Source: Verticillium longisporum (Eukaryota > Ascomycota > Sordariomycetes > Glomerellales > Plectosphaerellaceae). Taken from it: a DNA stretch of 64,000 bases. The notes beneath the pieces were generated by a model that was not told where the DNA came from, made no database searches, and worked only from the letters and a program-made list of their open reading frames with translations. The stretch spans positions 2,728,001 through 2,792,000 of the forward strand of contig JAETXT010000008.1 of NCBI GenBank assembly GCA_019188255.1. The letters run 5' to 3'. Positions 33,096 through 44,222 of the stretch are shown piece by piece. The translations under genes were made by a program, and so were the position numbers. The first letter of the stretch is position 1, and each line of letters starts with the position of its first letter.

Positions 33096-34705
33096 ATGGC
33101 TCGATCCGGCATCTCCAGAGTAAAGACGGGTTGCATCACCTGCAAGTATGTTTCCCTCTCCATCTCTTTCCATCTTTCCTTCGGAGGGAAACAATAAACA
33201 CATGTTGACCACTGCGCAGGATTCGCAGGATAAAATGTGACGAGGCGCGTCCCGCTTGTCGACGCTGTGTTACGACTGGCAGGGCATGTGATGGCTACTC
33301 CACACCCTCCACCGCCAGCTACTCTTGGGCTCAGTTGCTACGCTCCAGCCCAACGCCGAGCCCTGCCGCCACCCACGCTGCCGGTGAACTCCGCGCCTTG
33401 GGCTTCTTCCGTGAAGTCGTCGCCCCTGTTCTCGCAGGACCCCTGGATGGCTTTTTCTGGACCCACCTGGTGATTCAGTTCACCCACCAAGAGCAAGCCG
33501 CGAGGCACGCTGTGCTTGCTATCAGCTCGCTGTACGAGAACTTCCAGCAGGGCTTTGCTAGGTCGCCCTTGATCGAGAAGGATGCCTTCGCTGTCAAGCA
33601 TTACAACGAGGCCATCAGGCACCTGAGGACCACAAACAGCCAGGAGGCCGTGCTGCTCGTCTGCATTCTGTTCACCTGTATTGACATGTTGCGCGGTGAC
33701 TGCGAGGGTGCCGTCAGTCACTGTCGGCATGGCATCAACATGGTGGCCGGGAACCGCGCGGACTCGTCCGTCGTCTGCGACCAACTGTTGCCTACCTTTT
33801 ATCGCATGGCCATCTTTCCCTTCTTCTTCGGCGCCCGCCCCGAATCTTTTCCTGAAATCACGACCCGTCAACCTCACAAGCCCACCACGTTCTGGACCAT
33901 CGTAGAGGCCCAGTTCTCTCTCGATCCGCTCGTCCTGCAGGTCATTCGATTTGTTCGATCTTCTGATGAGTATCGGCTAGGGCAGTGGACAAACGATGAG
34001 CCCGGCATGACGACCCTGCGTGAGCGGGTCAGACTGGACACAGCTCTAGACGAGTGGGCAAAGGGTTTCCACACGTATCAGGGGCAGAAGAGTCCACAGC
34101 ACGACCCCAACGACATGCGGACGCAAATCATCGAGCGCCTACTCGGCATGAAATGGTTTGTTGCCAAGATCTGGATCGATACGTGCTTGTCAAGGGGGGA
34201 GATGGTGTATGATCTTCACCTCGACAAGTTCCGTGCCATCATAGAACTTGCGCGGCAAGCCGAAGTGCGGAGGCAGGCATTACGTGACGTCCGCGCGAGC
34301 CCAAAGTTCACGTTTGAGATGGGGTTTGGGCCGCTGCTGGCATTCGTCGTCATCAAATGCCGATCTTTGAGGCTGCGTGTTGCTGCTTTGAGTTTGATGA
34401 AGACACTAGCCTACGGAAGGGAGAGTCTTTGGGAGAACGGGACCATGATTGCTTCGGGGACACGAACGATCGAGGTGGAACATGGGTTACAAGGGGGACT
34501 GGACATCAACCAGGAGGCTTGTAGCGATGACGAGGCCCTCCCAGCGGAAGAACAGCGGATCCAAGACTCGATCACGCTGAATGAGGAGCAAACCGTAACA
34601 AGCCACGACGGTGGCATCGTCTTGCAGCAGAGGGTCGCGTATCTGATGAGAAGGCCAGGGGAATCCATTACGGTACGAGACGAGTGGTACTCAGTAGCAG
34701 CCTAG
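33096..34705 (+). CDS. Zn2Cys6 transcription factor
   Basis: Two exons, 33096-33145 and 33220-34705, 511 residues. The 74-nt intron splits the zinc cluster, a usual position in this class. Across the junction the finger is complete: GCITCKIRRIKCDEARPACRRC and a final Cys in TGRACDGY, with spacing C-x2-C-x6-C-x5-C-x2-C-x6-C. The remaining sequence is the fungal-specific regulatory region (FFREVVAPVLAGPLDGFFW, FTHQEQAARHAVLAISSLYENF, LLVCILFTCIDMLRGD), as in many uncharacterised C6 proteins. It acts in the nucleus on CGG-type sites. The next gene on the same strand encodes an RTA1 membrane protein, a possible target. Target genes cannot be deduced. Confidence 0.93.
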
Positions 34706-35028
34706 GCGAGGCAGAGTTGGAGCAAGTAAACATGGTAGGTCTGCGGCTTATGCGTGCTGCTATCCTTTTAAGCGCGGGCTGACCCTTCGCAAATGGAATC
34801 GCGCGATTGGTCGGTTCGCAACTTGAGATCAGGAACAAGCATGCGACAGGGGGCTTGGAACTAGGGAGAGCCCAGAAATAGTCGTTCATGAGCATGGGTG
34901 CGCAACGCACTCATTGATATAAAGCTACAAGTCGGCTTTGGATCGATTTGTTCAGAATTCGACAATCACAAGCCTTATACTTCCTTTCTACGCTCTTGTT
35001 TCATTCCTTGACTTCTGTCATTACAGCC
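34706..35028. promoter_or_regulatory. Promoter region of the RTA1 gene
   Basis: 323 bases. A TATA-like TGATATAAAG lies at about 34915-34924, roughly 110 bases ahead of the RTA1 start, and a T-rich leader follows. No gene is seen. Confidence 0.4.
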
Positions 35029-36390
35029 ATGCGTTTTTCTGTACCACTCCTGTTGGCCATTGTCACCGCTGTCAGCTGTCTGCCTTCAAGAACTATCTCT
35101 ACTGCGCCGACTGCTACACCTATACACGACAGACGGGAACAAATATCCTCACTCTCGACCCAAGCACCTGCACCTAGGCAGTATTTCACAACCACGCAAC
35201 ATGTCACGATACCTGGCATGACAAATGACCATGTCACTCTGCCCGCCAAGACGATTGACATTGCCATTCCAACCTGCACCACCACTGCCAAGCCGGATTC
35301 CAATGGCCACGTACCGCCGGGAGAGTGCGGTGCCTTTTGGAACTACTATCCCAGTTTCGCGGCGGCCGCCGCCTTTGCCATCTTGTTCGCGGTTCTGACG
35401 GCCATCCACATCTGGCAGGCCGCCAGGTATAAAAAGGTCCGTACGTCACACACAAGGTGTCATGTCCCTCTCGAAGAACCAGAGTCTAACAGGTCAGGCA
35501 TGGTGTTGGGTTATCATCATGGCGAGCATCTGGGAGACCCTAGCCTTCCTCTTCCGCGCCATCAGCACAAAACACCAGCAGTCTAGCGGCATATATCTCG
35601 TTTTCCAAATCTTTATCCTGCTGGCCCCCATTTGTGAGTATCCGATCCCACATAGGAAGCTCCCTGCATGGGTATCTGACATGTCGTCTGCAAAGGGGTC
35701 AACGCCTTTGCCTACATGACCCTTGGCCGTATGATCCACTTCTTCCATCCCCGGCAAGCCGTCCTCGGCCTCCCCGCCTCGACCCTCGCCGCCCTCTTCG
35801 TGGCCCTCGACATCGTCTCCTTCGCCGTCCAGCTCACCGGCGGCTCCATGGCCGGGCCCACCACCCCGCCCGCCGAGCAGATGCGCGCCATCCACATCTA
35901 CATGGGCGGCATCGCCCTCCAGGTGTTCTTCATCCTCCTCTTTCTCGGCCTGACGCTTGTCTTCCACCGCGACATGCGCCGCGTCGCCGCCACGGCAAGC
36001 CCGGCCAGCAAGTCCTCCTCCTCCTCCTCAGCTGCCGCCATCAGCTGGCGCCCGCTGCTGTGGGCCCTCTACATCTCGCTCGCCATGATCACGACGCGCA
36101 TCATCTTCCGCCTCGTCGAGTTCTCGTCGGGCCACGAGGCCGACAACCCGCTCCTCGTGCGCGAAGCCTACTTCTACGCCCTCGAGGCCGCGCCCATGGC
36201 CCTCGCCGTTGCGGTCTACAACGTCGCGCACCCGGCAGCCGTCATGCGCGGGCCCGACTCGGAGATGCCCGGCCTGTTCGGCATGCTGAAGCAGAGCGTG
36301 GCGCGCAGGAGGCGGCGGGGGGCGGGACACGTGCCGCTTGGGAGGGATTCGGAGGAGCAGGAGCTTACGTGTCATGGTCGACGCCGGTAG
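35029..36390 (+). CDS. RTA1-family membrane protein
   Basis: Three exons: 35029-35436, 35498-35633 and 35696-36390; 412 residues. A signal peptide (residues 1-17, ending SCLPS) is followed by about 85 Thr/Pro-rich residues, then CGAFWNYYPSF and seven predicted membrane spans. Family marks are AWCWVIIMASIWE, SSGIYLVFQIFILLAP, WVNAFAYMTLGRMIHFF, and IIFRLVEFSSG. The RTA1/RSB1 family consists of seven-span plasma-membrane proteins linked to lipid asymmetry and resistance to toxic lipids or drugs. The first intron could also start at 35441 with a nearer acceptor, which would add two residues. The extended N-terminus is longer than in yeast Rsb1. It lies just downstream of the C6 regulator. Confidence 0.9.
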
Positions 36391-37460
36391 CTTTGGATGT
36401 CCTGCTTCTTGGGCGGGATCTATATTGGGGGTTTGGGGAGGGCCGACGCGGGGGTGGAATCGTGTCGAGATGCGTCTGAAGGATGTCTGCGAGAGGCTTT
36501 CTGTGATCCGTTACTTGTCTCCAGATGAAGGGCCCCTGGCGCGGCTATGGAGAGAATGGCCGCACATGCTGGTATCGATAGCTACAGTCCTCATGGACGA
36601 TATACCGACCGTCAAAGCCAATCTGAACCCCTAAACTGCTGCGCATTCACATCCAGACGTGAACCAAGATATTGCAGAATCTGCAAGACAAGCGGTCAGA
36701 CCCGCGATGCTTATCACCGACTCGACTGCCACACCAGCTGCGAGCACATCCCGCGCACCCGCCCTCCACGCACAAGACGTCACGTCAATGAAGTGTATTC
36801 TCGACAAGTATGATACAACACGTTCCCTAGCCTACCGGGAAACCTCGCGCGCCGCCGCGCTCATAAAAGTGTATCCGTCCGCCTCGCCCTCTTCTCTTCT
36901 CCATGGTCATTCGGGCCCTCGAACTCTCATGCCGCGTCTCGCTCGGCCGCAAGAGAAACTCGACTGCAAGAGAAAGATACGCCCTCGCAGTCCGTCGGGA
37001 CGAGGTCCAAACAGCCTCAGTGCCGCAAGACAACGCAACCCCTTCGCGCTCCCACCTTACCCACCTACGAAGGGGGGCGCTTGCAGAAAGAAAAAGTAAT
37101 AAACCAAAGCTGCCGAAGCGTCGCGCCACCCGAGCCCGCCGGTCCCAGGACGTCCCGTTACCCTTTTGTTTTTGCAAGGGGGGGGGAGGGGGGTGTGGCG
37201 AACATGGGGCGGCTGGGTGAACGGGCACTAGCAGGAAGAAAAAAAAAAAGAGACGCAGTTCTCCATTCAACGCCGGGCGATCCGCCAATGTGGGGGGGAA
37301 TCAATTTATGAGAGAAGTAGGAAAGGGAGACCCTGGAATGGAGAATCGAGAAAGTCGTTTATTCGCCGTGCCCAGTCCGGATACCACGTCTCGCGTGGTA
37401 TACTCGGACACAGAAAAGGGGTAGTACGTGGTCGGAAAGAGAGTGTGTGAGAGTGACAGT
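36391..37460. other. Intergenic stretch between convergent 3' ends
   Basis: 1.07 kb with no gene recognised. It holds several homopolymer runs (G at 37180-37191, A near 37240). Open frames here are low-complexity. Confidence 0.55.
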
Positions 37461-40400
37461 TTAGTCGACGTCCATGATGCGGGCCTCGCCCTGGTCGGAT
37501 TTGCCGTTGGCAGACTCGAGGTGATCTGGGGCTGTCGTGGCAGGTGTAGGAAGATCGGCCTCGGCCGACTCCGTCTTTGTGGATAGGGCATCGCCTTCGC
37601 CGGCCATGGAGCTGTGGCCTGCCAACGCAGCGTGGATGCGTGCTTCCATGGCCTTGCACTCCGCGAGCATGGCCTGAAGGCTCTGCTGGTCTCGCTGGCC
37701 CAGGTTGCCGCTGGCGAGGTTCGTGGCGTCGCCGCGGGCGATGAGCGACAGGATAGCAGGATCGGCGTTATCCTGGACAGTTGTTAGGGAATACGACATT
37801 GGGGGATGGTCCGTCTCAAATCCTACCAGAAGAGCTGTGGTGAGCAGAGAGATGCCGTCGCTGTTGGATTCGCGCAGCTGAGCCAGGTTCAGCGCTGCCT
37901 GGTGTTCCGTGATCGACACCTGGCCGATCGTGGGGCGCGACTCTGGCACAGCCTCTCGTGGTTCATCGTCGGGGGCTGCTGGAGCAGCGGGTTTCCTCCG
38001 AAGAACCCTGGGCAAGTCAGTGACTGGGACCTCAACAGTCCGGCAGAACAAAACATACTGGGAAACAAAATCCAAGATGATGCCCTTCTCAGGCAGGCGG
38101 TAGGTACGGCCAAACGAGGTGACGTCGTTCCATCCGCTGTCATTGTCCGACTCGTCGTTGATGACCTCGATGAAGCCATTGTTCTTCATGCCACGACTGT
38201 ACAGTGGGGTGATGGCCGTGGCATCGCGAATCTTGCGATACTTGTGGGCGGGGGCGAGGCTGCCGGGAAGCTTCGCGAGCAGTTCATCATGGTGAGCCGG
38301 GCAGACCCAGGTGCGCAGAACCGGCGGGATGGCGAGCGGTGGGTCGAGACAGTCCAGATGCCAGTGCAGACCACAAATGCTGCACGGAATGATGGAACGG
38401 TCGCTGGCCGTGGCTTGCTGGCAGTTGTGGCACAAGACTGGCGACCCATCTGCATCGCGGACTTTGTGGAAGTCCGGCGCCTCCTCGTAACCACCTCGTT
38501 TCCTGGTAACAAGTCAGCTGACATGCGCACAATAGCCGCCGCCGCCGCCGAGGGCGCAAGGCCGAGGGCGCAAGGCCGAGGGCGCAAGGCCGAGGGCGCA
38601 AGGCCGAGGGCGGCAAGAGGGACGCTTTCACATACTTGGGAACCTTGGGCACCACGGCGGTTTCTTCCTCATAGTCCCCCTGAGGACCAGCTCGCACATT
38701 TTCAAAGTAGGTCTGGATGTGCTGCGGCAGCTCAAACGCCCCTGGATTGGTCTTGTCAAGCACCGTCAGGAGGGCACCGAAATGGCCCGGCCTCTTGTCC
38801 GATGATCGGGTCGGAAACCTCGTCCCGATGCACCGTTGACAAAACCATTCATCGGGGAGAGGCTCGTCGACGAGCAGATCGACGCACTCGAAATGGAAGG
38901 ACCGGGAGCAGTGTTCACAGCAGACGAGTTCACCTACGCCGCCGCACGCCGAGCAATAATCGTCGTTGTCATCCTGACACGTCGAATTAGCCAACTTTGT
39001 CTGCCAAGGAGGGGGGGCAGAACCGCGTATGCTGAGCAGGTGACCAGGATTGCGGGCAAATAAAAGTGGGAGATGAGCTGGTCGCTAAAACTCTGTGCGC
39101 GGGCGGCCCGTTGGCATGACGAAGGGGGGGGGGCTGGGTCTGGCGTGGGTGAAGAGAGGGAGAATGGGGGCCATCGAGCCAGATCGAGCAAGACAAAGCC
39201 AGCCTCACTCAGATCCACCCACATGGCGAGCAGAGCATGGATGTAGTGATGAGGAAATGATGAGGAAATGCAGAGAAATGCAGAGAATGCAGAGAAATGC
39301 AGAGAAACCACGTACCGAATTGAAGTGAGCCCCGCTAGATGAGGAAGGATGTCCCTCTCCGCTCTGGCGCGGTACGCCTGCTGCAGTGCCGATGGTCTTC
39401 TTCTTGGGCCTAGGAGAAAGAGAGAAAGAATATGTCAGGTCGGAAGAGCATGAGAAGAGGACACGCGGTGCTTCGGTGATGCGCCTCGCTGCTCGCAAAG
39501 GGAGAGAAGAATAGACTCACGATGACTTGACACGCAGCCCGGTGCCGGTGCGCTGCTTTTTGACAGCCCGCGTGCTGACGGGCGTGCCAGCTCTGGACGA
39601 GTTCACATTCGAGGCTACATCGGGTGGGAACGAACGGGCTGTCGGCGAGGAGGCCTCGAGCTCATCGAATCCCCTCTTGTTGGACCGCGTGGTCCGCCCG
39701 TTGGCCTGCGTGCCAGGTACGCTGGCGTTCCCTGCCACCGACTGTCGCGTCTTGCGCGTCGGCAAACCCGCGATTGGCGTGGACACGGGGGCCTCGAGCT
39801 CGTCCCAGAAGGGCGGATCGATGGCGCTGGTCACGTTCGCGTTCGCGTTCGCCCTCGCGCTGGCGCTGGCGCTGTTCTGCGTCTCGCCGCGGATTGAGCT
39901 CTCCTCGGGGGCGTCGACGCCGGCAAAATTGCTCTGAAGCCGCGCCATTCTCCGCCTGGCCGTGTTGGCTTCGTCCACCGCGCTGACCTCGTTGTTGCTC
40001 TTTCCTTGGGCAGACGCCTTGGCATTGGCCTTGGCCGCTCGTGTCGTCTTGGAGCCCTTAGCTGGCCTGCCGACCGGCCTACGAGCGGGAACTGCGTCAG
40101 CAAATTGGGGCGACGACGGAATGTCCGACATGGCAGGATCAGCAGGCGCAGGGCTGCCCGAGGATGACAAGGCCGAGGGGTCGGGTGCGTCGATGATCAT
40201 CTTCTTTGTGGTCTTTGCGTTGCGTTGTCGACTGGGCCGCAGCTCGTTGAAGATGATCTTGGCGCTCGTCGCGGGAGCGGCAGCCGCTTCGACGTTGCGA
40301 TCACGGATAGCTGCAGGCGTGGGCGACGGCAGAGAGGGCGAGCCCGAAAGCTCCGACAGAGCAGACGAGTCGCTGCCTGCAGAGTCCCGACGAGCACGCC

Positions 40401-41913
40401 GCCGAGACGGCGTGACGAGGGCACTGCCATCGCCGACGGTCGTCGAGGGTTTCGCCATGAACGGCGAGGCTGTGTGCTGCTTTCGCGATTTGTGCTTCCT
40501 CTTTGACGGCGTCACAACAATGGGCGTGGCTGGCGCGGGCACAGGTGCCTCGACGACTGGAGGCGGCACCGCAGGTGCAGGTGCAGGTGTGGGCTCAGGT
40601 GAAGTCGGACGTCTTGCCTTGGTGAGATCGAGCGTGATGAGTTTGGCGTACGGTGCACGCTTCCTTTTTTGTCCGCTCATGCCGTTGGGGTTTGGCGAAG
40701 GTGGGCCAAAGTGATCGCGGGCTCGGTTTTCCTTGTTGCCTTCCCTCTTCTTCGCCTCGATGAGCTTCGCAAACTCGTCAACGACCGACGAGTCGGCGGT
40801 CTGAGAAAAGATGGACTCGACCAGCGTGAGAAAGTGCGCGTCGGATGACTTTTCGTCGTAGAGCGTACGCAGAGCCCATGCCGTGGGATAGCGGCAGTGG
40901 TCGAGCGCCTCGTGAATCGCTTGCTCAATGACCCTTTCGATGCGCTCCCTCGCAGGCACGGTCTGTTCGGGAGCGGCCGTCGTGAGATCTGTCGCAGGGG
41001 CAGAAGCAGCGGTAGGCGTGGGCGTGGGCGTGGGCGTGGGCGTGGGAGTGGAGGCTGAGGCTGAGGCTGAGGCAGAGGCAGGAACAGGAACAGGAACAGG
41101 AACAGGAACAGGCGTCGAAGTCGAGACGGCGGCGGGTTGGTGCGAAGTGGAAGCGCGTCGACCCGTAGAGACTCTGTTGAGGCTCCGCCTCGACAGGGGA
41201 TTGCGCAGCGTCGTCGTCGTCTTGGTGCCGGTGCTCTTCTGATCGTGCTCGTCGTCCGAATCGTTGGTAGGCAGTGCTCGCCGCGTGGGCTTTTCCGCGG
41301 CTGCAGGTGCTGATGCTTCCTGGGCGTGAGGTTGCGGAGAGGGGGAGGCGGGCGTCACACTGTCTGGTGCGGAGCCAGAGCCAGACTCTTGCTTGGTTGC
41401 CAGCACGACCGACGCGGCGGCATCAGCACGAGCGCCGTCGCTGTCGACAGCCGTCGTTTCCGCCCCTTCTGCAGCTGCAGCCGTGCTGGAGGAAGACCTT
41501 CGATCGAATTCCGTCTTGGTCGCCGGCGGCGTCGGCGTGGATGCGGCAGCGGTGGCCGAGGCTCGCGCGGTCGCCTGCGCTGCCTGGAGGTGCGCCGTGC
41601 TCTTCTTCAGAATGATCCTGCGCACCGGCTGGCCTTCCTTCTTCTTCGCGACGGGGATCGACTTGGGCATCTCGCCAAGCGGCACCATGCCCTCGGTGAC
41701 GCCGTACCGCACGAGTCCGTGGTCCTCATAGCTCGGCTTGCTCTGCACGGAGGGTTCCAGCCACTTCTGCAGGAACGTCTTGGTCGTCGCGTCGTTGACC
41801 GAGCTCCTTGACGTCTCCAGAGGACTCGGGCCCGGACCCGTGTTGGTGTTGGCCGTAGGCAGCTGGAGCGGGCTCGAGAATCGCGACCGTGTCGCTCGCG
41901 TGCTCGTGGCCAT
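37461..41913 (-). CDS. RCO1: Rco1-like PHD-finger subunit of the Rpd3S histone deacetylase complex
   Basis: Six exons: 41913-39521, 39409-39316, 38973-38636, 38502-38059, 38007-37827 and 37772-37461; about 1253 residues. Two of the introns (38008-38058 and 37773-37826) contain no stop and keep frame, so they are easily read as protein. The N-terminal 830 residues are low-complexity but contain the conserved FLQKWLEP and GLVRYGVTEGMVPLG block near the start. PHD finger 1 (YCSACGGVGELVCCEHCSRS, ending WFCQRC) starts near residue 835, and a second finger (LCHNCQQA, CSICGLHWHLDCLDPPL) follows after AGPQGDYEE. The GMKNNGFIEV and GWNDVTSFGRTYRLP motifs complete the Rco1 signature. The family recruits Rpd3S to transcribed chromatin to suppress cryptic starts. 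The start at 41913 is the first in-frame ATG. Confidence 0.88.
38547..38619. repeat. 14-bp minisatellite inside an RCO1 intron
   Basis: The unit GAGGGCGCAAGGCC (plus strand) is repeated at least four times without change, plus partial copies, preceded by a GCC run. It fills most of the 133-nt third intron (38503-38635). Unit length is not a multiple of three, fitting a non-coding position. Confidence 0.9.
39248..39307. repeat. Tandem repeat ATGCAGAGAA in RCO1 intron 2
   Basis: The 342-nt second intron of RCO1 (38974-39315), large for this window, carries two GATGAGGAA units and then about four copies of ATGCAGAGAA with small length changes. Confidence 0.75.
41012..41114. repeat. Coding hexanucleotide repeats in RCO1
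   Basis: Three adjoining arrays on the plus strand, GTGGGC, GAGGCT and GGAACA units, each about four to five copies. In the RCO1 frame they encode runs of Thr-Pro, Ser-Ala and Pro-Val dipeptides, so copy-number change would keep the frame. Confidence 0.9.
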
Positions 41914-44222
41914 CTTGCGAAGCTCCTCCTCGAAATCCTCTTCTTCTTCTTCTGCTGCTGCTGCTGCCTTTTCAACGTCCGCCGCCACGACCACCTCCTT
42001 CCTCCTTCTCTGTCGTTTTCCTATCGCGACGGTATAGTGCCAATACAACCTGATGGGTTCCTGTTGGTCGCAGTCGCGACGGTGCGCGTCGTGGGAGGTG
42101 CGGTCGGGGTTTTTTCTCTGCGTCGCGCCTCAAGCTCGAGCTTCGCCTTTGCGCCCCCCTGGGCTGGGGCCTCGACACACGCTCTCCAGAGATGGGGGGA
42201 AAAAAGATAGGGAGAATTATAACACCTGCGCGTACGGTTAGTGTCGTGTTTCGTATCAGGCAAAAATAAAAAATGGCATGTCTACTTCTCTGATGCTCCA
42301 AGGTGGCGAGCGACTCGAAATGCTTCGCGTATCCCCTATCTCGACGCGGTTGATCCAGGGGGAGGAGAGGGAAGGGTGCCAAAGGCTGAGAGACGTCGAA
42401 GCTGTTTCTCGCAGGCGTAGAGGCTCCTCCGTAATAGCGTGGCCGTGCCTTGGTTGAGCCACCGAGGGAAGCCCCAGCCAGCGGGCATGGGGGGGGGCAC
42501 CTTTTGGGGGGGGGGGATGTCTCGGCCACCTCCAGCGGGTGCTTAGGTCATGATGGCCTGCCAAGCAACCACCCGTGTAGGCAGTAATAGGGCATCCTCC
42601 CTCGAGGCTACAGGCGTTGTCCACCACACGCGCCTGGGCTCGGGGCGTCGCCCACCAAACGATAGGACATGCCGTGCCCAGAAAGTGCCATGACGAGGTG
42701 GCCAGGAGGTGGCCAGGAGGTGGCCAGGAGGCGTCCTCGATGACACTGCAGCACCTCTTTGCCTCATCTGTCCACATCACCCGATCACAGGTGTCTGGAC
42801 ACACCAATGTCTTCCACTCATCCGGCGTCCCATCTTTCATCGGCGAGACAGCTCTGTCCAGGCTCCAAGATGGACACGCCGTCAGGTTCTCCCTAGGGCC
42901 TCGATAACCCATCACACAAGTGCAGGCGATCCATGGCCCGGTACACCAAGAGACCATGAACCAGCCCCTGACGATGCTGCCAGGCGCTTGACCAGGACCA
43001 ACCCTCAAGCTCTCCCCAGGCCGCACACCCCGAGCGTCCGTACAGAACAGGCTGTCAGCGGCGGTAAAAAATCACTCTATCCCCTCATCACTGCCTCATC
43101 TCATTCATTGCCTCCCCTCTCGGTTGCATCATCCATCGGCAATCAGAAATCTTTGCCTCTCGGCTTAAAGGTACAGATCGACTCTATCACATACTCCGTC
43201 TGACCAAGCCTTGTCTTTTTTTTTTCTGGGTCCCCATTCTCGGACTGACTGACCCTCCAGATCGCTGATGCTCGGCACACCTCACCTCACCTAATCCAGG
43301 GGTCACGAATCCCCATCACCCGGCCGCCCACGACAGTCCCACATTCGCACTGCTACAGCAACCCGAAACTGCTGCTCCGGCGCTGCCCTCCACGGGGAGG
43401 TGGAGGGCTGCGACGGAGCACCGGGCTCGGTTCCCCCTCCTCTCGTTACCCTTGTGCTCCTCCTGCATCCCCATATGAACTCTGATTAGGTTTGCAAGGT
43501 CGTCACGATCTCGTAGCCCCTGAATCAGCGTCCGGCACTGCTGAGTACCTACAGCTGAGTACCTACCTTTACGTGGACCCAGAGCACTGCATACCAACCC
43601 GTACCATACCTTACCCGGCCACGGACCCCAACCTCCTCCATTTTGCCAGACGTGACCCTCCACGAAATGAGCCGGACGGAGATGCAGGAACACCATCAGA
43701 ATATGCCGCGCCGTGACTTGTCAGGCCGGGTCGGGTCGACTGGTGCTTCACGCATATGCAGATTCAGTCCTCTCACTTCTCACTGACTAATGCCAACGCA
43801 ATACACGTCTCACCGGGCTGTGCGGGCTCAAGACCACGCCGTTCTGCGACCGATGAACCCTCTTCTTGTTTCTTTCTTGGTGTCCTTGACGGGGCTGCAT
43901 CGGGCACATTTGAGATGCCCTCCTGCTGCCAACCGCAGACCTAGCTAGCTAACAAGGCGCACTGGATGATGCAGCAGCCCTATACTGCGCGTGCACCGGT
44001 ATCCCGAAATTCGCCCACGCGGGCCATCAACACGACCCAGCGCTTTTCGTACCAACCCGTGTCGTCCCACATCGTGAGCCAGGCCAGGGCAGCCCAGGCA
44101 GGGTCAGCAGGTCTACCTCATCGCAGAAAACAAGTTTGTGGGTCCTGTGAAAGCCCCATCGGCTTCGCAGGCCCTTTGACGAGGCATTCATCCATCGCTG
44201 CTCCACAACGTCCGCCACCAGC
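41914..44222. other. Intergenic region, RCO1 promoter side
   Basis: 2.3 kb without a convincing gene. The left part is the RCO1 leader. An 11-bp repeat at 42696-42731 and a doubled CTGAGTACCTAC near 43541-43564 stand out. A 256-codon minus-strand frame at 42256-43026 shows no domain. Confidence 0.5.
42696..42731. repeat. 11-bp tandem repeat
   Basis: The unit GGCCAGGAGGT occurs three times in direct succession in intergenic DNA. Confidence 0.85.

Noticed and set aside
42256..43026. A 256-codon minus-strand frame
   Set aside because: Composition is not protein-like, it runs through an 11-bp repeat and poly-G, and no domain is visible.
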